Below are positions 1-11,734 of a stretch of DNA of 19,715 nucleotides, in pieces. This DNA comes from Dehalococcoidia bacterium (lineage in GTDB: Bacteria; Chloroflexota; Dehalococcoidia; Bin125): contig RKRS01000245.1 in assembly GCA_007571275.1 (NCBI GenBank), positions 1 through 19,715 on the forward strand, written 5' to 3'. Position numbers and translations under genes: made by a program. Below the pieces are notes generated by a model. That model was not told the origin of the DNA, ran no database searches, and saw only the letters and a program-made list of their open reading frames with translations. The first letter of the stretch is position 1; every line of letters starts with the position of its first letter.

Positions 1-183
1 GACCGCGTCGCGCGGCATCCCGGCGGCCAGCATCTCCTCGATGACCACCTGTGCCGCCATGTCGGCCTGGGTGACCGGTGTGTCGTCCGCCTTGCGCTGC
101 ACCGAGAGCACGCCGCTGCGGTGCCGCAGCACCACGTCGCCAGCGCACACCGCAGCCTGCATCGCGCACTCCAAAAGCCGCAT
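1..183 (-). CDS. Inositol monophosphatase / CysQ-like phosphatase, N-terminal part (cut by window edge)
   Basis: An open minus-strand reading frame begins at the ATG whose complement is 181-183 and stays open to base 1, giving 61 residues. A GGGAG ribosome-binding site lies 5 bases upstream of this ATG, which fixes the start. The segment RKADDTPVTQADMAA (about residues 33-47) is the conserved N-terminal 'K.D.SPVT.AD..A' motif of the Mg-dependent inositol monophosphatase superfamily, which includes CysQ (3'(2'),5'-bisphosphate nucleotidase, recycling PAP from sulfate assimilation). The metal-binding catalytic motifs would lie beyond the window, so CysQ, inositol-1-phosphatase and histidinol-phosphatase relatives cannot be separated. 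The gene diverges from glmS across about 100 bases. I am fairly sure of the superfamily and unsure of the substrate. Confidence 0.72.
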   Translation of the reverse strand, partial: MRLLECAMQAAVCAGDVVLRHRSGVLSVQRKADDTPVTQADMAAQVVIEEMLAAGMPRDAV

Positions 184-286
184 CGTATCTCCCGTCACGC
201 GCCAACCTTATCCTTATCGGCGCACGACGACGACCAGTGCCGTAGACGGCCACGCGAGGATCTGCGTAGCATTGGGCCCAACAACG

Positions 287-2146
<1,860 letters not shown>

Positions 2147-2252
2147 CCATCGACGGATGGTGATACTGGTAGATAGTGGAGCATCGTTAGCACGGTGATA
2201 TCCTGCCTCAGCCAGCCGTGAACCACTCATCCAGCACTCGCGGGCATCCTCT

Positions 2253-4544
2253 ATGACTTCAGACCCATCACACATCGCCTGGTTCACTGAAGTCGGGCGG
2301 GACGATGTTTCGCTTGTCGGTGGCAAGGGCGCCAACCTGGGCGAATTGACCCAGGCCAACATCCCCGTCCCACCGGGCTTTGTGGTTACCACTCGCGCAT
2401 ACCGTCAGTTCATCGAAGATTCCGGTCTCGACCACATCCTGAGACGGCTCCTCGCCGACCTCGATGTCAACGACGACGGCCAACTGCATACCAAAGCCGC
2501 CGCTGTCCAACACGCCATCGAACAGGCAGAGATGCCGGCCACGATGCAACAGGAGATCACGGCCGCATACACGCAACTTGGCGAAGGTCCGGTAGCGGTA
2601 CGCAGTTCGGCGACGGCGGAAGATCTGGCCGAGGCGTCCTTCGCCGGCCAGCAGGCGACCTTCCTCAACATCGAGGGCGGCGTCAACGTTGTGGAAGCGG
2701 TGCAGCGTTGCTGGGCGTCCCTGTTCGAGGCTCGCGCGATCTTCTACCGCGAACAGGCCGGCTGGGGTCACCTCGACGTTGACCTGGCGGTCCCCGTCCA
2801 GCGGATGGTGCAGTCAGAATCATCCGGCGTGATGTTCACAGTGGATCCAATCACCAACAACGCCAACACAGTCGTGATTGAAGCGGCTTTCGGGCTGGGT
2901 GAAGCGGTGGTCGGCGGATTGGTCTCTCCCGATCATTTCGAGGTCGACAAAGCAGCCGAACAGATTGTCGAGCGCCAGATTTTCACGCAGGATCGAAGAT
3001 TGGTGCGCTCGCCGGATGGCGCAGCCGATCCTGAGCATGGCCCCAATATCTGGCAGCCGCTTTCCGAATCAGCGGGCTCAGTTCCAAAGTTGAGCGACGA
3101 GCAGGTCGTGGAACTGAGCCGGATCGGTAAGCGAATTGAATCGCACTACGGTTCACCTCAGGACATTGAGTGGGGCTGGGCTGATCGCCAGTTCTACCTG
3201 CTTCAGACCCGACCGATCACCACCGTCGCCCCGTCAGCCAAGACCAACGGCAATCACCCGGCGCCGACCCCTGATGACGAGCCGATCCTCGGCGGTTCGC
3301 CAGCCTCGCCCGGCATCGCCAGCGGTCGCATTCGCGTTGTTCTGGACGCACGAGAAACATCAAGCATCGGCGAGGGCGATGTCCTGGTCGCTGAAATGAC
3401 CACGCCTGATTTTGTCCCGGCCATGAAGCGCGCCGCAGCGATCATCACCGAGCGCGGCGGACGCACCTGCCACGCGGCCATCATCTCTCGTGAACTCGGC
3501 GTGCCTTGCGTCGTAGGAGCAGCCGGCGCGGCGCAGTTGGGCGACGGCCGCGAGGTCACCGTCGATGGCGCCAACGGCCTGATCTACGACGGCGTGCAAA
3601 CTGAGCTACTCAATTGGTGGCACGACCGCGAAGAAGATCTCTACGCTCCAATCGCCACCACCACCAAGCTGTATGTCAATCTGGCCGAGCCTGAGATCGC
3701 CGATCGCGTGGCCGAGCGCGATGTCGACGGCGTCGGCCTGTTGCGAGCTGAGTTCATCATCGCTCGGCTGGGTGAGCACCCGCGAAACTTCATCGATACC
3801 GGCCGTCAGGACGAGTATGTCTGGCGCTTGTCGGAAGGCATGCGCAAAATCGCCTCAGCCTTCGATCCACGACCGGTGATATATCGAGCCACTGACTTCA
3901 AGACTAACGAATACGCCAACCTCACCGGTGGCGACCTCTACGAGCCTGATGAAGAGAACCCGATGATTGGTTATCGCGGGGCCGCTCGTTACATCCGTGA
4001 GCCTGACCTGTTCGAACTCGAGTTGCGCGCCCTCGAACTGGTGCGGGCGGATCACCCCAATCTGCACCTCATGATCCCGTTCGTGCGGACTCCAGCCGAG
4101 ATGGCTCAGGTCGTCAAACAGGTCGACGAGTACGGTCTGGAACGCCAGGCCGACAAACCAGGCGGATTTCAGCTCTGGATGATGGTCGAAGTCCCATCCA
4201 ACGTGCTGTTGCTCGACGAGTTCATCGATTGCGGGATCGACGGCGTCTCGATCGGATCGAATGACCTGACCCAGCTCACGCTCGGCATGGACCGAGATTC
4301 GGAGCGGTTCGCCGAGACGTTTGACGAGCGCAACCCGGCCGTGCTCAAATCGATTGAATACGTCATCACGACCGCCAAGCGGCGCGGAATTACGGTATCC
4401 GTTTGCGGCCAGGGACCCTCGGAACATCCCGACCTGGCACAACGTCTCGTTGACTGGGGAATCACTTCGATCTCGGTTACCCCGGACGTGATCGAACGGA
4501 CGCGCCGCCTGGTCGCCAACGCCGAAGCGCAACGCCAGCGCTGA
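2253..4544 (+). CDS. ppsA: Phosphoenolpyruvate synthase (pyruvate, water dikinase)
   Basis: Converts pyruvate + ATP + water to PEP + AMP + phosphate, a gluconeogenic entry reaction. The 763-residue protein (E. coli PpsA is 792) has all three expected parts. The ATP-grasp-like nucleotide-binding domain spans about 1-330 (VGGKGANLGEL, AVRSSATAEDLAEASFAGQQ, SGVMFTVDP). The swivelling phosphohistidine domain is near 375-450, with catalytic His407 in GGRTCHAAIISRELG. The PEP/pyruvate TIM barrel is near 470-755, with VGLLRAEF, MIGYRGAARYI, GSNDLTQLTLGMDRDS and the acid/base Cys718 in CGQGPSEHPD. The intact barrel and Cys argue against rifampicin phosphotransferase, which shares the other domains, and the PpsA-type CGQGPS.HPD favours PEP synthase over PPDK. 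The 106-base gap after glmS has no convincing promoter, and no strong ribosome-binding site precedes the ATG. Confidence 0.93.
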   Translation: MTSDPSHIAWFTEVGRDDVSLVGGKGANLGELTQANIPVPPGFVVTTRAYRQFIEDSGLDHILRRLLADLDVNDDGQLHTKAAAVQHAIEQAEMPATMQQEITAAYTQLGEGPVAVRSSATAEDLAEASFAGQQATFLNIEGGVNVVEAVQRCWASLFEARAIFYREQAGWGHLDVDLAVPVQRMVQSESSGVMFTVDPITNNANTVVIEAAFGLGEAVVGGLVSPDHFEVDKAAEQIVERQIFTQDRRLVRSPDGAADPEHGPNIWQPLSESAGSVPKLSDEQVVELSRIGKRIESHYGSPQDIEWGWADRQFYLLQTRPITTVAPSAKTNGNHPAPTPDDEPILGGSPASPGIASGRIRVVLDARETSSIGEGDVLVAEMTTPDFVPAMKRAAAIITERGGRTCHAAIISRELGVPCVVGAAGAAQLGDGREVTVDGANGLIYDGVQTELLNWWHDREEDLYAPIATTTKLYVNLAEPEIADRVAERDVDGVGLLRAEFIIARLGEHPRNFIDTGRQDEYVWRLSEGMRKIASAFDPRPVIYRATDFKTNEYANLTGGDLYEPDEENPMIGYRGAARYIREPDLFELELRALELVRADHPNLHLMIPFVRTPAEMAQVVKQVDEYGLERQADKPGGFQLWMMVEVPSNVLLLDEFIDCGIDGVSIGSNDLTQLTLGMDRDSERFAETFDERNPAVLKSIEYVITTAKRRGITVSVCGQGPSEHPDLAQRLVDWGITSISVTPDVIERTRRLVANAEAQRQR
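4526..4542 (+). other. Short inverted repeat at the ppsA stop codon
   Basis: AGCGC (4526-4530) and GCGCT (4538-4542) form a perfect 5-bp stem with a 7-base loop. The first base of the TGA stop (4542) closes the stem. The same place and geometry recur at other gene ends in this window, but at 5 bp it could easily arise by chance. Confidence 0.2.
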
Positions 4545-4569
4545 CCCGTTCACACCCACGCGATATACA
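4541..4569 (+). promoter_or_regulatory. Candidate sigma-70-type promoter for the surface-protein gene
   Basis: CTGACC (4541-4546, 4/6 to TTGACA) is followed after exactly 17 bases by TATACA (4564-4569, 4/6 to TATAAT). This would give a leader of about 64 bases before the ATG at 4640. It overlaps the ppsA stop codon. The match is modest and is inferred from spacing and position only. Confidence 0.33.
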
Positions 4570-4639
4570 GTGACGGCGAATCAGTCCGACACGGCAGGGG
4601 TTTGCTTGCCGCCAGGTCGACGCGAGTTGCTGGAGACGC

Positions 4640-6562
4640 ATGGGTAGCCGAATCGGCTCAATCGCCATTCTCTTGGTCATCGCCGGGATCGTGGCCGCGG
4701 TCGTTGTCGTGATCAATCGGCTTGACCTACTAAACACCGGCGAACCAGACGCGCCTGTGATGATCGTCTCGCTCGACGAAGGCGAGCTGCTCCTGCTCAA
4801 CGAGCCCCAGAGCATTACCGTCACGATCTCTTCCGGCAGCCCCATTGCCACGCTTGAACTCTTCGTCGACGACGTCAAGGTTGCAGATGTCCTCGCGGCG
4901 TACTCACAGGATCGAGGCGCCTGGATTGGCAACTTTGTCTGGACCCCGGCGCGACTTGGTTTCGCAAACGTTCGCGTCGTCGCCCTTGACGACAACGGGA
5001 TCGAGTCGGCCACTCAGGTCCGTGTGGAGGTCACGGATGATGAGGCGCGCGTCGCGGCGGCGCTGCGAGTCACCGTTCTGGGCATCTCACCACTGCAACA
5101 GTTCCCGACAGGTAGCACCATTCTGCTCGCCATCTCGGCGACTGGCAGCCAGCCGATCGAACGCTTCGAAATGCTGACCAACGGCGATCTGATTGTGGCC
5201 GTCACGCCGCGTTTCGACGAAACGACCAGCCGTTACGTCGCCAACATCGAATGGACAGCAGGAGAAACCGGCGAGGTCGAGGTCACGATTGTTGCGGTCG
5301 ATGCCGCCGGTCGGGAGGAATCGCAGACGATCCCGATCGTTCTGATCCCGCAGGATGGGAGCCCGCGGCCCACAGAATCCGAAGAGCAAGCGCAGGACGC
5401 ATCGGCAGAAACAGAGACAGCAACGAACGACGCGGGCGTCGATGACATCGGTGTGGCGCGAATCGAGTCTCCGAGCGACGGTCAACAGTTCATGTTCGAC
5501 GCCGACTTCAGCCTGGACGTGCAGCTCACGGCGAGCAACGTCGGCACGGTCGCCAGCGCGCTGCTCTACATCACGCCGATTGCGCCCGATGAGACGTTCG
5601 GCAGCTCAGTGCTGATCCATTCCTCGGAAGGCCACCCAGCGGGCGACTACAGTGAGCGAGTGACCGACGTACAGCGCTGGATCACCAGCTCCGGCGCCTA
5701 CGAGCTAGAGCTCGTCATCTTCACGCCCGGGAACGATCGCTACGGCGACCGCATCGTGATCTACGTCGTCGCCGTTGTCGATCAGAGCAGCGATGACCCC
5801 GAGTCAGACGAGCAGGGAGATGAGCCATCGACAAGCGAGGAAATCGACCTGGCGATTGTCGCCGCGCGACAGGCGAACGACGACCGGGCGCGTCTCAACG
5901 TCACCATCACCAACGCCAGCGCCGTCGACATTGAACGCGCGGACGTCCTGCTCATAGTCGCGGACACCAACAGCGGCGCCGAGCTGGCCTCTACCGCTGT
6001 CACACTCGACATCGAATCGGATGGCCTACGCACCATTCCACTCGACCTCGACCTGCAGCCAGGCGCCAGTATTGAAGCGTCGGTCGTGCTGGAGGCCAAC
6101 ATCGACACCGACACGAGCAACAACGTCTATTCGATATCGCTGGCCGCACCCGAACCAGAACCGGACGAGCCACAGGAGCTAGAGCCACCCGAACCGGATG
6201 AACCAGCGGAAGAAGACGTACAGGAACAGGACGAGCAGCCCGAAACGACGGAGCCGAGCCCGGACCTTACCTTCCACGAGGCGCAAGTCACCAGCGACGG
6301 CTACATTCTGATCACGGTCATTAACAATGGCGATGCGCCCGCCCGGACCTTCAGCATCATCGTTACCAATCAGGTCGGGGATGAGCTGGAGGTTATCTCC
6401 CGAGGCGCTGGCGGCGCTCAGCCGCTGCTCCCGGGCGGCACAGAAATCCTGGCCAGCATGCAGCCACATGCCGGCGTGATCACGATCATCGTCGTGGCCG
6501 AGAGCGAGGTTCCTGAGCACAACCTTGACGACAACGAAATGATGATCGAGGTATCCGGTTGA
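4640..6562 (+). CDS. Membrane-anchored extracellular protein with Ig-like and CARDB-like domains, function unknown
   Basis: The 640-residue product starts at an ATG with GGAG 5 bases upstream. Residues 5-25 (IGSIAILLVIAGIVAAVVVVI) form one hydrophobic segment that acts as a signal anchor, and everything after it is predicted to be outside the cell. By repeat-like beta-strand patterning I see two Ig-like modules (about 33-137 and 140-235), an acidic Thr/Glu linker, and a third Ig-like module (about 271-385; its opening IESPSDGQQF is typical of such domains). A CARDB-like module follows (about 400-500, LNVTITNASAVDIERADVLL). After a Glu/Pro/Asp linker (about 502-540) comes a second CARDB-like module (about 541-640, ILITVINNGDAPARTFSI, ending near HNLDDNEMMIEVSG). 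The protein is strongly acidic, has no cysteine and a single lysine. No enzymatic motif is seen, so an adhesive, structural or envelope-stalk role is a guess. It lies between ppsA and dnaG with its own probable promoter. Confidence 0.8.
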   Translation: MGSRIGSIAILLVIAGIVAAVVVVINRLDLLNTGEPDAPVMIVSLDEGELLLLNEPQSITVTISSGSPIATLELFVDDVKVADVLAAYSQDRGAWIGNFVWTPARLGFANVRVVALDDNGIESATQVRVEVTDDEARVAAALRVTVLGISPLQQFPTGSTILLAISATGSQPIERFEMLTNGDLIVAVTPRFDETTSRYVANIEWTAGETGEVEVTIVAVDAAGREESQTIPIVLIPQDGSPRPTESEEQAQDASAETETATNDAGVDDIGVARIESPSDGQQFMFDADFSLDVQLTASNVGTVASALLYITPIAPDETFGSSVLIHSSEGHPAGDYSERVTDVQRWITSSGAYELELVIFTPGNDRYGDRIVIYVVAVVDQSSDDPESDEQGDEPSTSEEIDLAIVAARQANDDRARLNVTITNASAVDIERADVLLIVADTNSGAELASTAVTLDIESDGLRTIPLDLDLQPGASIEASVVLEANIDTDTSNNVYSISLAAPEPEPDEPQELEPPEPDEPAEEDVQEQDEQPETTEPSPDLTFHEAQVTSDGYILITVINNGDAPARTFSIIVTNQVGDELEVISRGAGGAQPLLPGGTEILASMQPHAGVITIIVVAESEVPEHNLDDNEMMIEVSG

Positions 6563-6594
6563 GCAGTTATTTCCCTGAATCTTTTGTACGATCA

Positions 6595-6623
6595 TTGAAA
6601 AGTATTCCGTATCAACGTAAATT
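6595..6623 (+). promoter_or_regulatory. Probable sigma-70-type promoter for dnaG-rpoD
   Basis: TTGAAA (6595-6600, 5/6 to TTGACA) is separated by exactly 17 bases from TAAATT (6618-6623, 4/6 to TATAAT), within a locally AT-rich stretch that follows the end of the upstream gene. Transcription would begin near 6630, downstream of the possible TTG start at 6623, which supports the internal ATG at 6674 as the true dnaG start. Confidence 0.55.
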
Positions 6624-6673
6624 TGTCCCATGTCCGCTTCTCGCTCTCTGAGTCACCCGCCTGGTTGCTGCGC

Positions 6674-8542
6674 ATGTCGGTAGCGGAAGAAGTCAAGGCG
6701 AAGATCGACATTGTCGATCTCATCGCTGCCGAGGTCACGCTGAAGCGGAGCGGCGCCAGCTACAAAGCGCCGTGCCCCTTCCATGCCGAGAAGACACCCT
6801 CGTTCATCGTCAACCCCGACCGGCAGACCTGGCATTGCTTTGGCGCGTGTTCGGAGGGTGGAGATATCTTCAGCTGGGAAATGAAACGGCACAACATCGA
6901 CTTCCGAGAGGCTCTGCAACGACTCGCCCAGCGCGCCGGTATCCAGCTCAGACCAAGAACCGACGAGCAGATCCGTCAGGACGAACAGCGCCAGCGACTG
7001 CTGCGAGCAAACGACGCAGCGCTGCACTTCTGGCGCAGCCAGCTACAAGACGCTTCCATTGGGCGTCACGCGCGGGACTATCTCCAGCAGCGCGGCATCT
7101 CCCAGGAGTCGGCGCAGCGATTCAACATCGGCCTCTCCGGCTCGGAACCAGATGCGTTGATGCATCGCCTGTCAGCTCGCGGACACCACCTCGAGGATGC
7201 CGTCGACGCCGGACTGGTGCTGATCACCGAGCATGGCCCGCGAGACCGATTCCGCGATCGGCTGATCTTTCCGATTCGCAATGCCCGTGGCGAGACCGTC
7301 GGTTTCGGTGGACGCACACTCATCGACGAACCTGCCAAGTACATCAACACCCCTGAGTCGGAACTGTTTCGCAAGCGCGACCTGCTCTACGGTCTCGACC
7401 TCGCCCGTTCAGCCATCCGCGAACGTGGTTCCGTGATCATCGTTGAGGGCTACACCGACGTGATCAGCGCCCATGAGTTCGGCAGCCCGAACACGGTCGC
7501 ATCGATGGGCACCGCGCTCACCGAGACTCAGATTGGCCTGATCAAGCCGCTCACCACCGATCTGCGTCTGGCGCTTGACCCTGACGCAGCCGGGCAGGCC
7601 GCCGCCCGACGCGGGATCAACACCGCGCGTGAGGCGATGGGAACCGAACAGCAGGTGGCCACTGACTTCCACAGCATCGGCCGATTGCAGAATCAACTCT
7701 CGAACGACATCCGCATCATCGCGCTGCCGGAAGGTCGAGATCCGGACGAACTGATTCGCTCGGACCCTGAACACTGGCGCAGGTTGGTCGAGATGGCCCC
7801 GACATATCTCGACTGGCTGATCGACCACGCGCGCAGCCAACACGATCTGGATACGCCACGTGGGCGAGCCGAATTCCTCGACGAGCTCATGCCAACCATC
7901 CGAACCATTGGTCACGCGGTAGTGCGCGAGGAATACCTCAGGCGGGTCGCCGCCTGGGCTCGTGTCGACCCAAAGTCATTGCTCACCCGCTACGCCCCAC
8001 CGGCCACTCAGTCCAGGATGCCGAAATCGGCTACGCAGCAATTGACGAGGCGGCGAAAAGATCGCCAACAGTCGTTCATCGTCCAGCTCGTACTGAGGCA
8101 TCAGTCAGTGCGCAACATACTCACGCTCGACGACATCGAGATCATCGAAGACTCAGAGGATCGCGCCATTCTGCTGGCGAGAATCAACTCCTCAGACAAC
8201 ACCTGGGCGGACGATCTGGCAGACTCAGCCGATCGGATCGCTCGATTGGTAGATGACGCGAAGCGTCTTCCGCCCTACAGTGACGCGGAAGCCACCGAGG
8301 CGGCGCTCGACGCCATCGGTCGAATTCGACGCAAACACAGCAAAGAGAGCCTGCGCCTGAAGAACCTGGAAATCGGCGAGCATGAGCGAGCACTCGGCGT
8401 TGACGAGCTCGCGCGCGCTGCCGCCGAACTGGATAGCTCCGAATTGTGCGACCCCGATCTGGTCGAGGCCGCAAGCTCCGTCGTGCAAGCGCGTGACGCT
8501 GCCCGCAGTCTGCATCAGCTCCCATCCTCAGGCACTGCCTGA
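6674..8542 (+). CDS. dnaG: DNA primase
   Basis: Synthesises RNA primers at the replication fork and works with the replicative helicase DnaB. I start it at ATG 6674 (MSVAEEVKAKIDIVDLIAAEV, the normal DnaG N-terminus), giving 622 residues. The frame is open from a TTG at 6623, but that codon overlaps the -10 box and its extra 17 residues have no family support. The zinc-binding domain has CPFH (C34, H37) and HCFGAC (C55, C59); the second pair is CX3C rather than the usual CX2C. The TOPRIM domain carries EGYTDV (E258) and DPD (D302, D304), then ALPEGRDPDELI. The sequence between DPD and LPEG is somewhat longer than in E. coli. The C-terminal helical region (about 460-622) fits the poorly conserved helicase-binding domain. 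It is followed after 62 bases by rpoD, the classic dnaG-rpoD pairing. Confidence 0.95.
   Translation: MSVAEEVKAKIDIVDLIAAEVTLKRSGASYKAPCPFHAEKTPSFIVNPDRQTWHCFGACSEGGDIFSWEMKRHNIDFREALQRLAQRAGIQLRPRTDEQIRQDEQRQRLLRANDAALHFWRSQLQDASIGRHARDYLQQRGISQESAQRFNIGLSGSEPDALMHRLSARGHHLEDAVDAGLVLITEHGPRDRFRDRLIFPIRNARGETVGFGGRTLIDEPAKYINTPESELFRKRDLLYGLDLARSAIRERGSVIIVEGYTDVISAHEFGSPNTVASMGTALTETQIGLIKPLTTDLRLALDPDAAGQAAARRGINTAREAMGTEQQVATDFHSIGRLQNQLSNDIRIIALPEGRDPDELIRSDPEHWRRLVEMAPTYLDWLIDHARSQHDLDTPRGRAEFLDELMPTIRTIGHAVVREEYLRRVAAWARVDPKSLLTRYAPPATQSRMPKSATQQLTRRRKDRQQSFIVQLVLRHQSVRNILTLDDIEIIEDSEDRAILLARINSSDNTWADDLADSADRIARLVDDAKRLPPYSDAEATEAALDAIGRIRRKHSKESLRLKNLEIGEHERALGVDELARAAAELDSSELCDPDLVEAASSVVQARDAARSLHQLPSSGTA
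8528..8542 (+). other. Hairpin ending at the dnaG stop codon
   Basis: TCAGGC (8528-8533), loop ACT, GCCTGA (8537-8542) form a perfect 6-bp inverted repeat whose last three bases are the TGA stop. There is no T-tract. It could attenuate read-through into rpoD or mark a processing point, as RNA cleavage between dnaG and rpoD is known in E. coli; the role here is inferred. Confidence 0.35.
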
Positions 8543-8604
8543 TCGTCTGTATCAACATTGCGAACCAAGCTGGGAGACCCACGCTGAGTGAAAGGACCAC
8601 GACT

Positions 8605-10755
<2,151 letters not shown>

Positions 10756-10764
<9 letters not shown>

Positions 10765-10775
10765 TCTGACTCGAT
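10756..10775 (+). terminator. Hairpin over the rpoD stop codon, possible terminator
   Basis: ATCGAGT (10756-10762), loop AATCTG, ACTCGAT (10769-10775) form perfect 7-bp arms. The TAA stop (10762-10764) spans the end of the first arm and the start of the loop. No T-run follows. It lies in the convergent gap with the LLM gene, where a terminator would be expected. Confidence 0.42.
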
Positions 10776-10783
10776 CCGATATT

Positions 10784-10803
10784 GCCGCCGCTATAGCGTC
10801 GGC
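10784..10803 (-). terminator. GC-rich hairpin over the LLM oxidoreductase stop codon, possible terminator
   Basis: A 20-base near-perfect palindrome has a core CGCTATAGCG (10789-10798) and outer arms GCCG and CGGC, with one mismatch between (10788 against 10799). Read on the minus strand it is an 8-position stem with 7 pairs and a TATA loop. The TAG stop of the LLM gene (complement of 10791-10793) overlaps the loop. It sits 8 bases from the rpoD hairpin, so the two convergent genes have back-to-back structures. Confidence 0.38.
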
Positions 10804-11711
10804 GCGAGCGAGGCCAGGAACTCGTTCGTCCTCGTGCGCTCCTCGTCCGAGCCGAACTCCAGCCCGATGAAGTCGGTCGTCCCGGCGTCCTTGAGCTGTC
10901 GCAGCTGCGTTTCGATCTGCTCCTCCGAGCCGAGCAGCGCAACGTCCTCAGGGTTGGCTGCGCCCTGAATATCGAGCATCGAGCGATACGACGGCAGTCG
11001 ACCGTAGTTCGAGAATGTTTCCGCTGCTGACTGGCGGGCGGCGTCAGCGTCGCTGCTCAGCATGATCGGCAGGCCGACGACAATCCTCGGCATTGGTCGT
11101 CCAGCCTCCTCCGCCGCGCCGTTGATGTGTGGCGCAATGTGCGTCTCGACCGCCTTGGCAGCGGTCATCCAGAGGATGGTTCCGTCGGTGCGAGCGCCGG
11201 CGAGGCGAAGCATGGCCGGCCCCATCGCCGCCAACATGCATGAGACCGGCTTATCGGCGTCCGGGACAGCGATCTGAATTTGGCCGCGGTAGTGCTCGCC
11301 GTCGGTCTGGACCTGGCCCTCATCGAGCAATGGCAAAAGCACATCGAGATATTCCTTCATGTGCCGAGCCGGGCGATCGAACGAGTATCCGAACATGCCC
11401 TCGATCACGATCTGGTGCGACAGGCCAATCCCGAGAATGAAGCGAGCGCTGCCCGCTGCAGCTTGAGCGGTCAATGCCTGCTGCGCCATGGCGTGGGGAT
11501 GTCGCGGGTAAGTCGGTACGACAGCGGTCATCAGTTCAATGCGTTCGGTCTGAGCAGCGGCAAGCGTCAGCGCGCCAATTGCATCGTGAGAGAAGATGTT
11601 CGCCATCGCAAAGGTGGCGAAACCAGCCGCCTCTGCCTGCTTCGCCTGTGCGACAACGTCCAGCACGCTCTCTGCCGGGCCGGCGCCGCCGATGAACGTT
11701 CCAATCTGCAT
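10791..11711 (-). CDS. LLM-class (luciferase-like) flavin/F420-dependent oxidoreductase
   Basis: The 306-residue product resembles the luciferase-like monooxygenase superfamily, TIM-barrel enzymes that use FMN or coenzyme F420. The N-terminus MQIGTFIGGAG, ERIELMTAVVPTYPRHPHAMAQQALT (about 57-82) and RFILGIGLSHQ (about 90-100) followed by MFGYSFDRPARHMKEYLDVLLPLL are typical of the F420-dependent subfamily described in actinobacteria (TIGR03564-like). The later motif AAMGPAMLRLAGARTDGTILWM lines the cofactor pocket in relatives. The ATG has AGGAG about 7 bases upstream. It follows the YhdH-type reductase after 23 bases and is probably co-transcribed with it. The substrate is unknown, and F420 use is inferred from family resemblance, as no F420 biosynthesis gene is in view. 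Confidence 0.85.
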   Translation of the reverse strand: MQIGTFIGGAGPAESVLDVVAQAKQAEAAGFATFAMANIFSHDAIGALTLAAAQTERIELMTAVVPTYPRHPHAMAQQALTAQAAAGSARFILGIGLSHQIVIEGMFGYSFDRPARHMKEYLDVLLPLLDEGQVQTDGEHYRGQIQIAVPDADKPVSCMLAAMGPAMLRLAGARTDGTILWMTAAKAVETHIAPHINGAAEEAGRPMPRIVVGLPIMLSSDADAARQSAAETFSNYGRLPSYRSMLDIQGAANPEDVALLGSEEQIETQLRQLKDAGTTDFIGLEFGSDEERTRTNEFLASLAPTL

Positions 11712-11734
11712 GACCTGTCTCCTGTCCTGGCTGC

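Noticed and set aside
41..286. 82-residue upstream extension of the glmS frame
   Set aside because: GlmS needs Cys directly after the initiator Met (MCGIVGYVG); the extension also overlaps the CysQ-like gene on the other strand.
184..286. glmS ribozyme or other riboswitch in the glmS leader
   Set aside because: Only about 100 bases, shared with a divergent gene; no ribozyme-like conserved core is seen, and the element is known mainly from Firmicutes.
2159..2200. GGTGATA repeated 35 bases apart between glmS and ppsA as a possible operator
   Set aside because: Two short 7-base copies without symmetry or other support; consistent with chance.
6623..6673. TTG start for a longer DnaG
   Set aside because: It overlaps the -10 box, lacks a ribosome-binding site and adds residues with no resemblance to primase N-termini.
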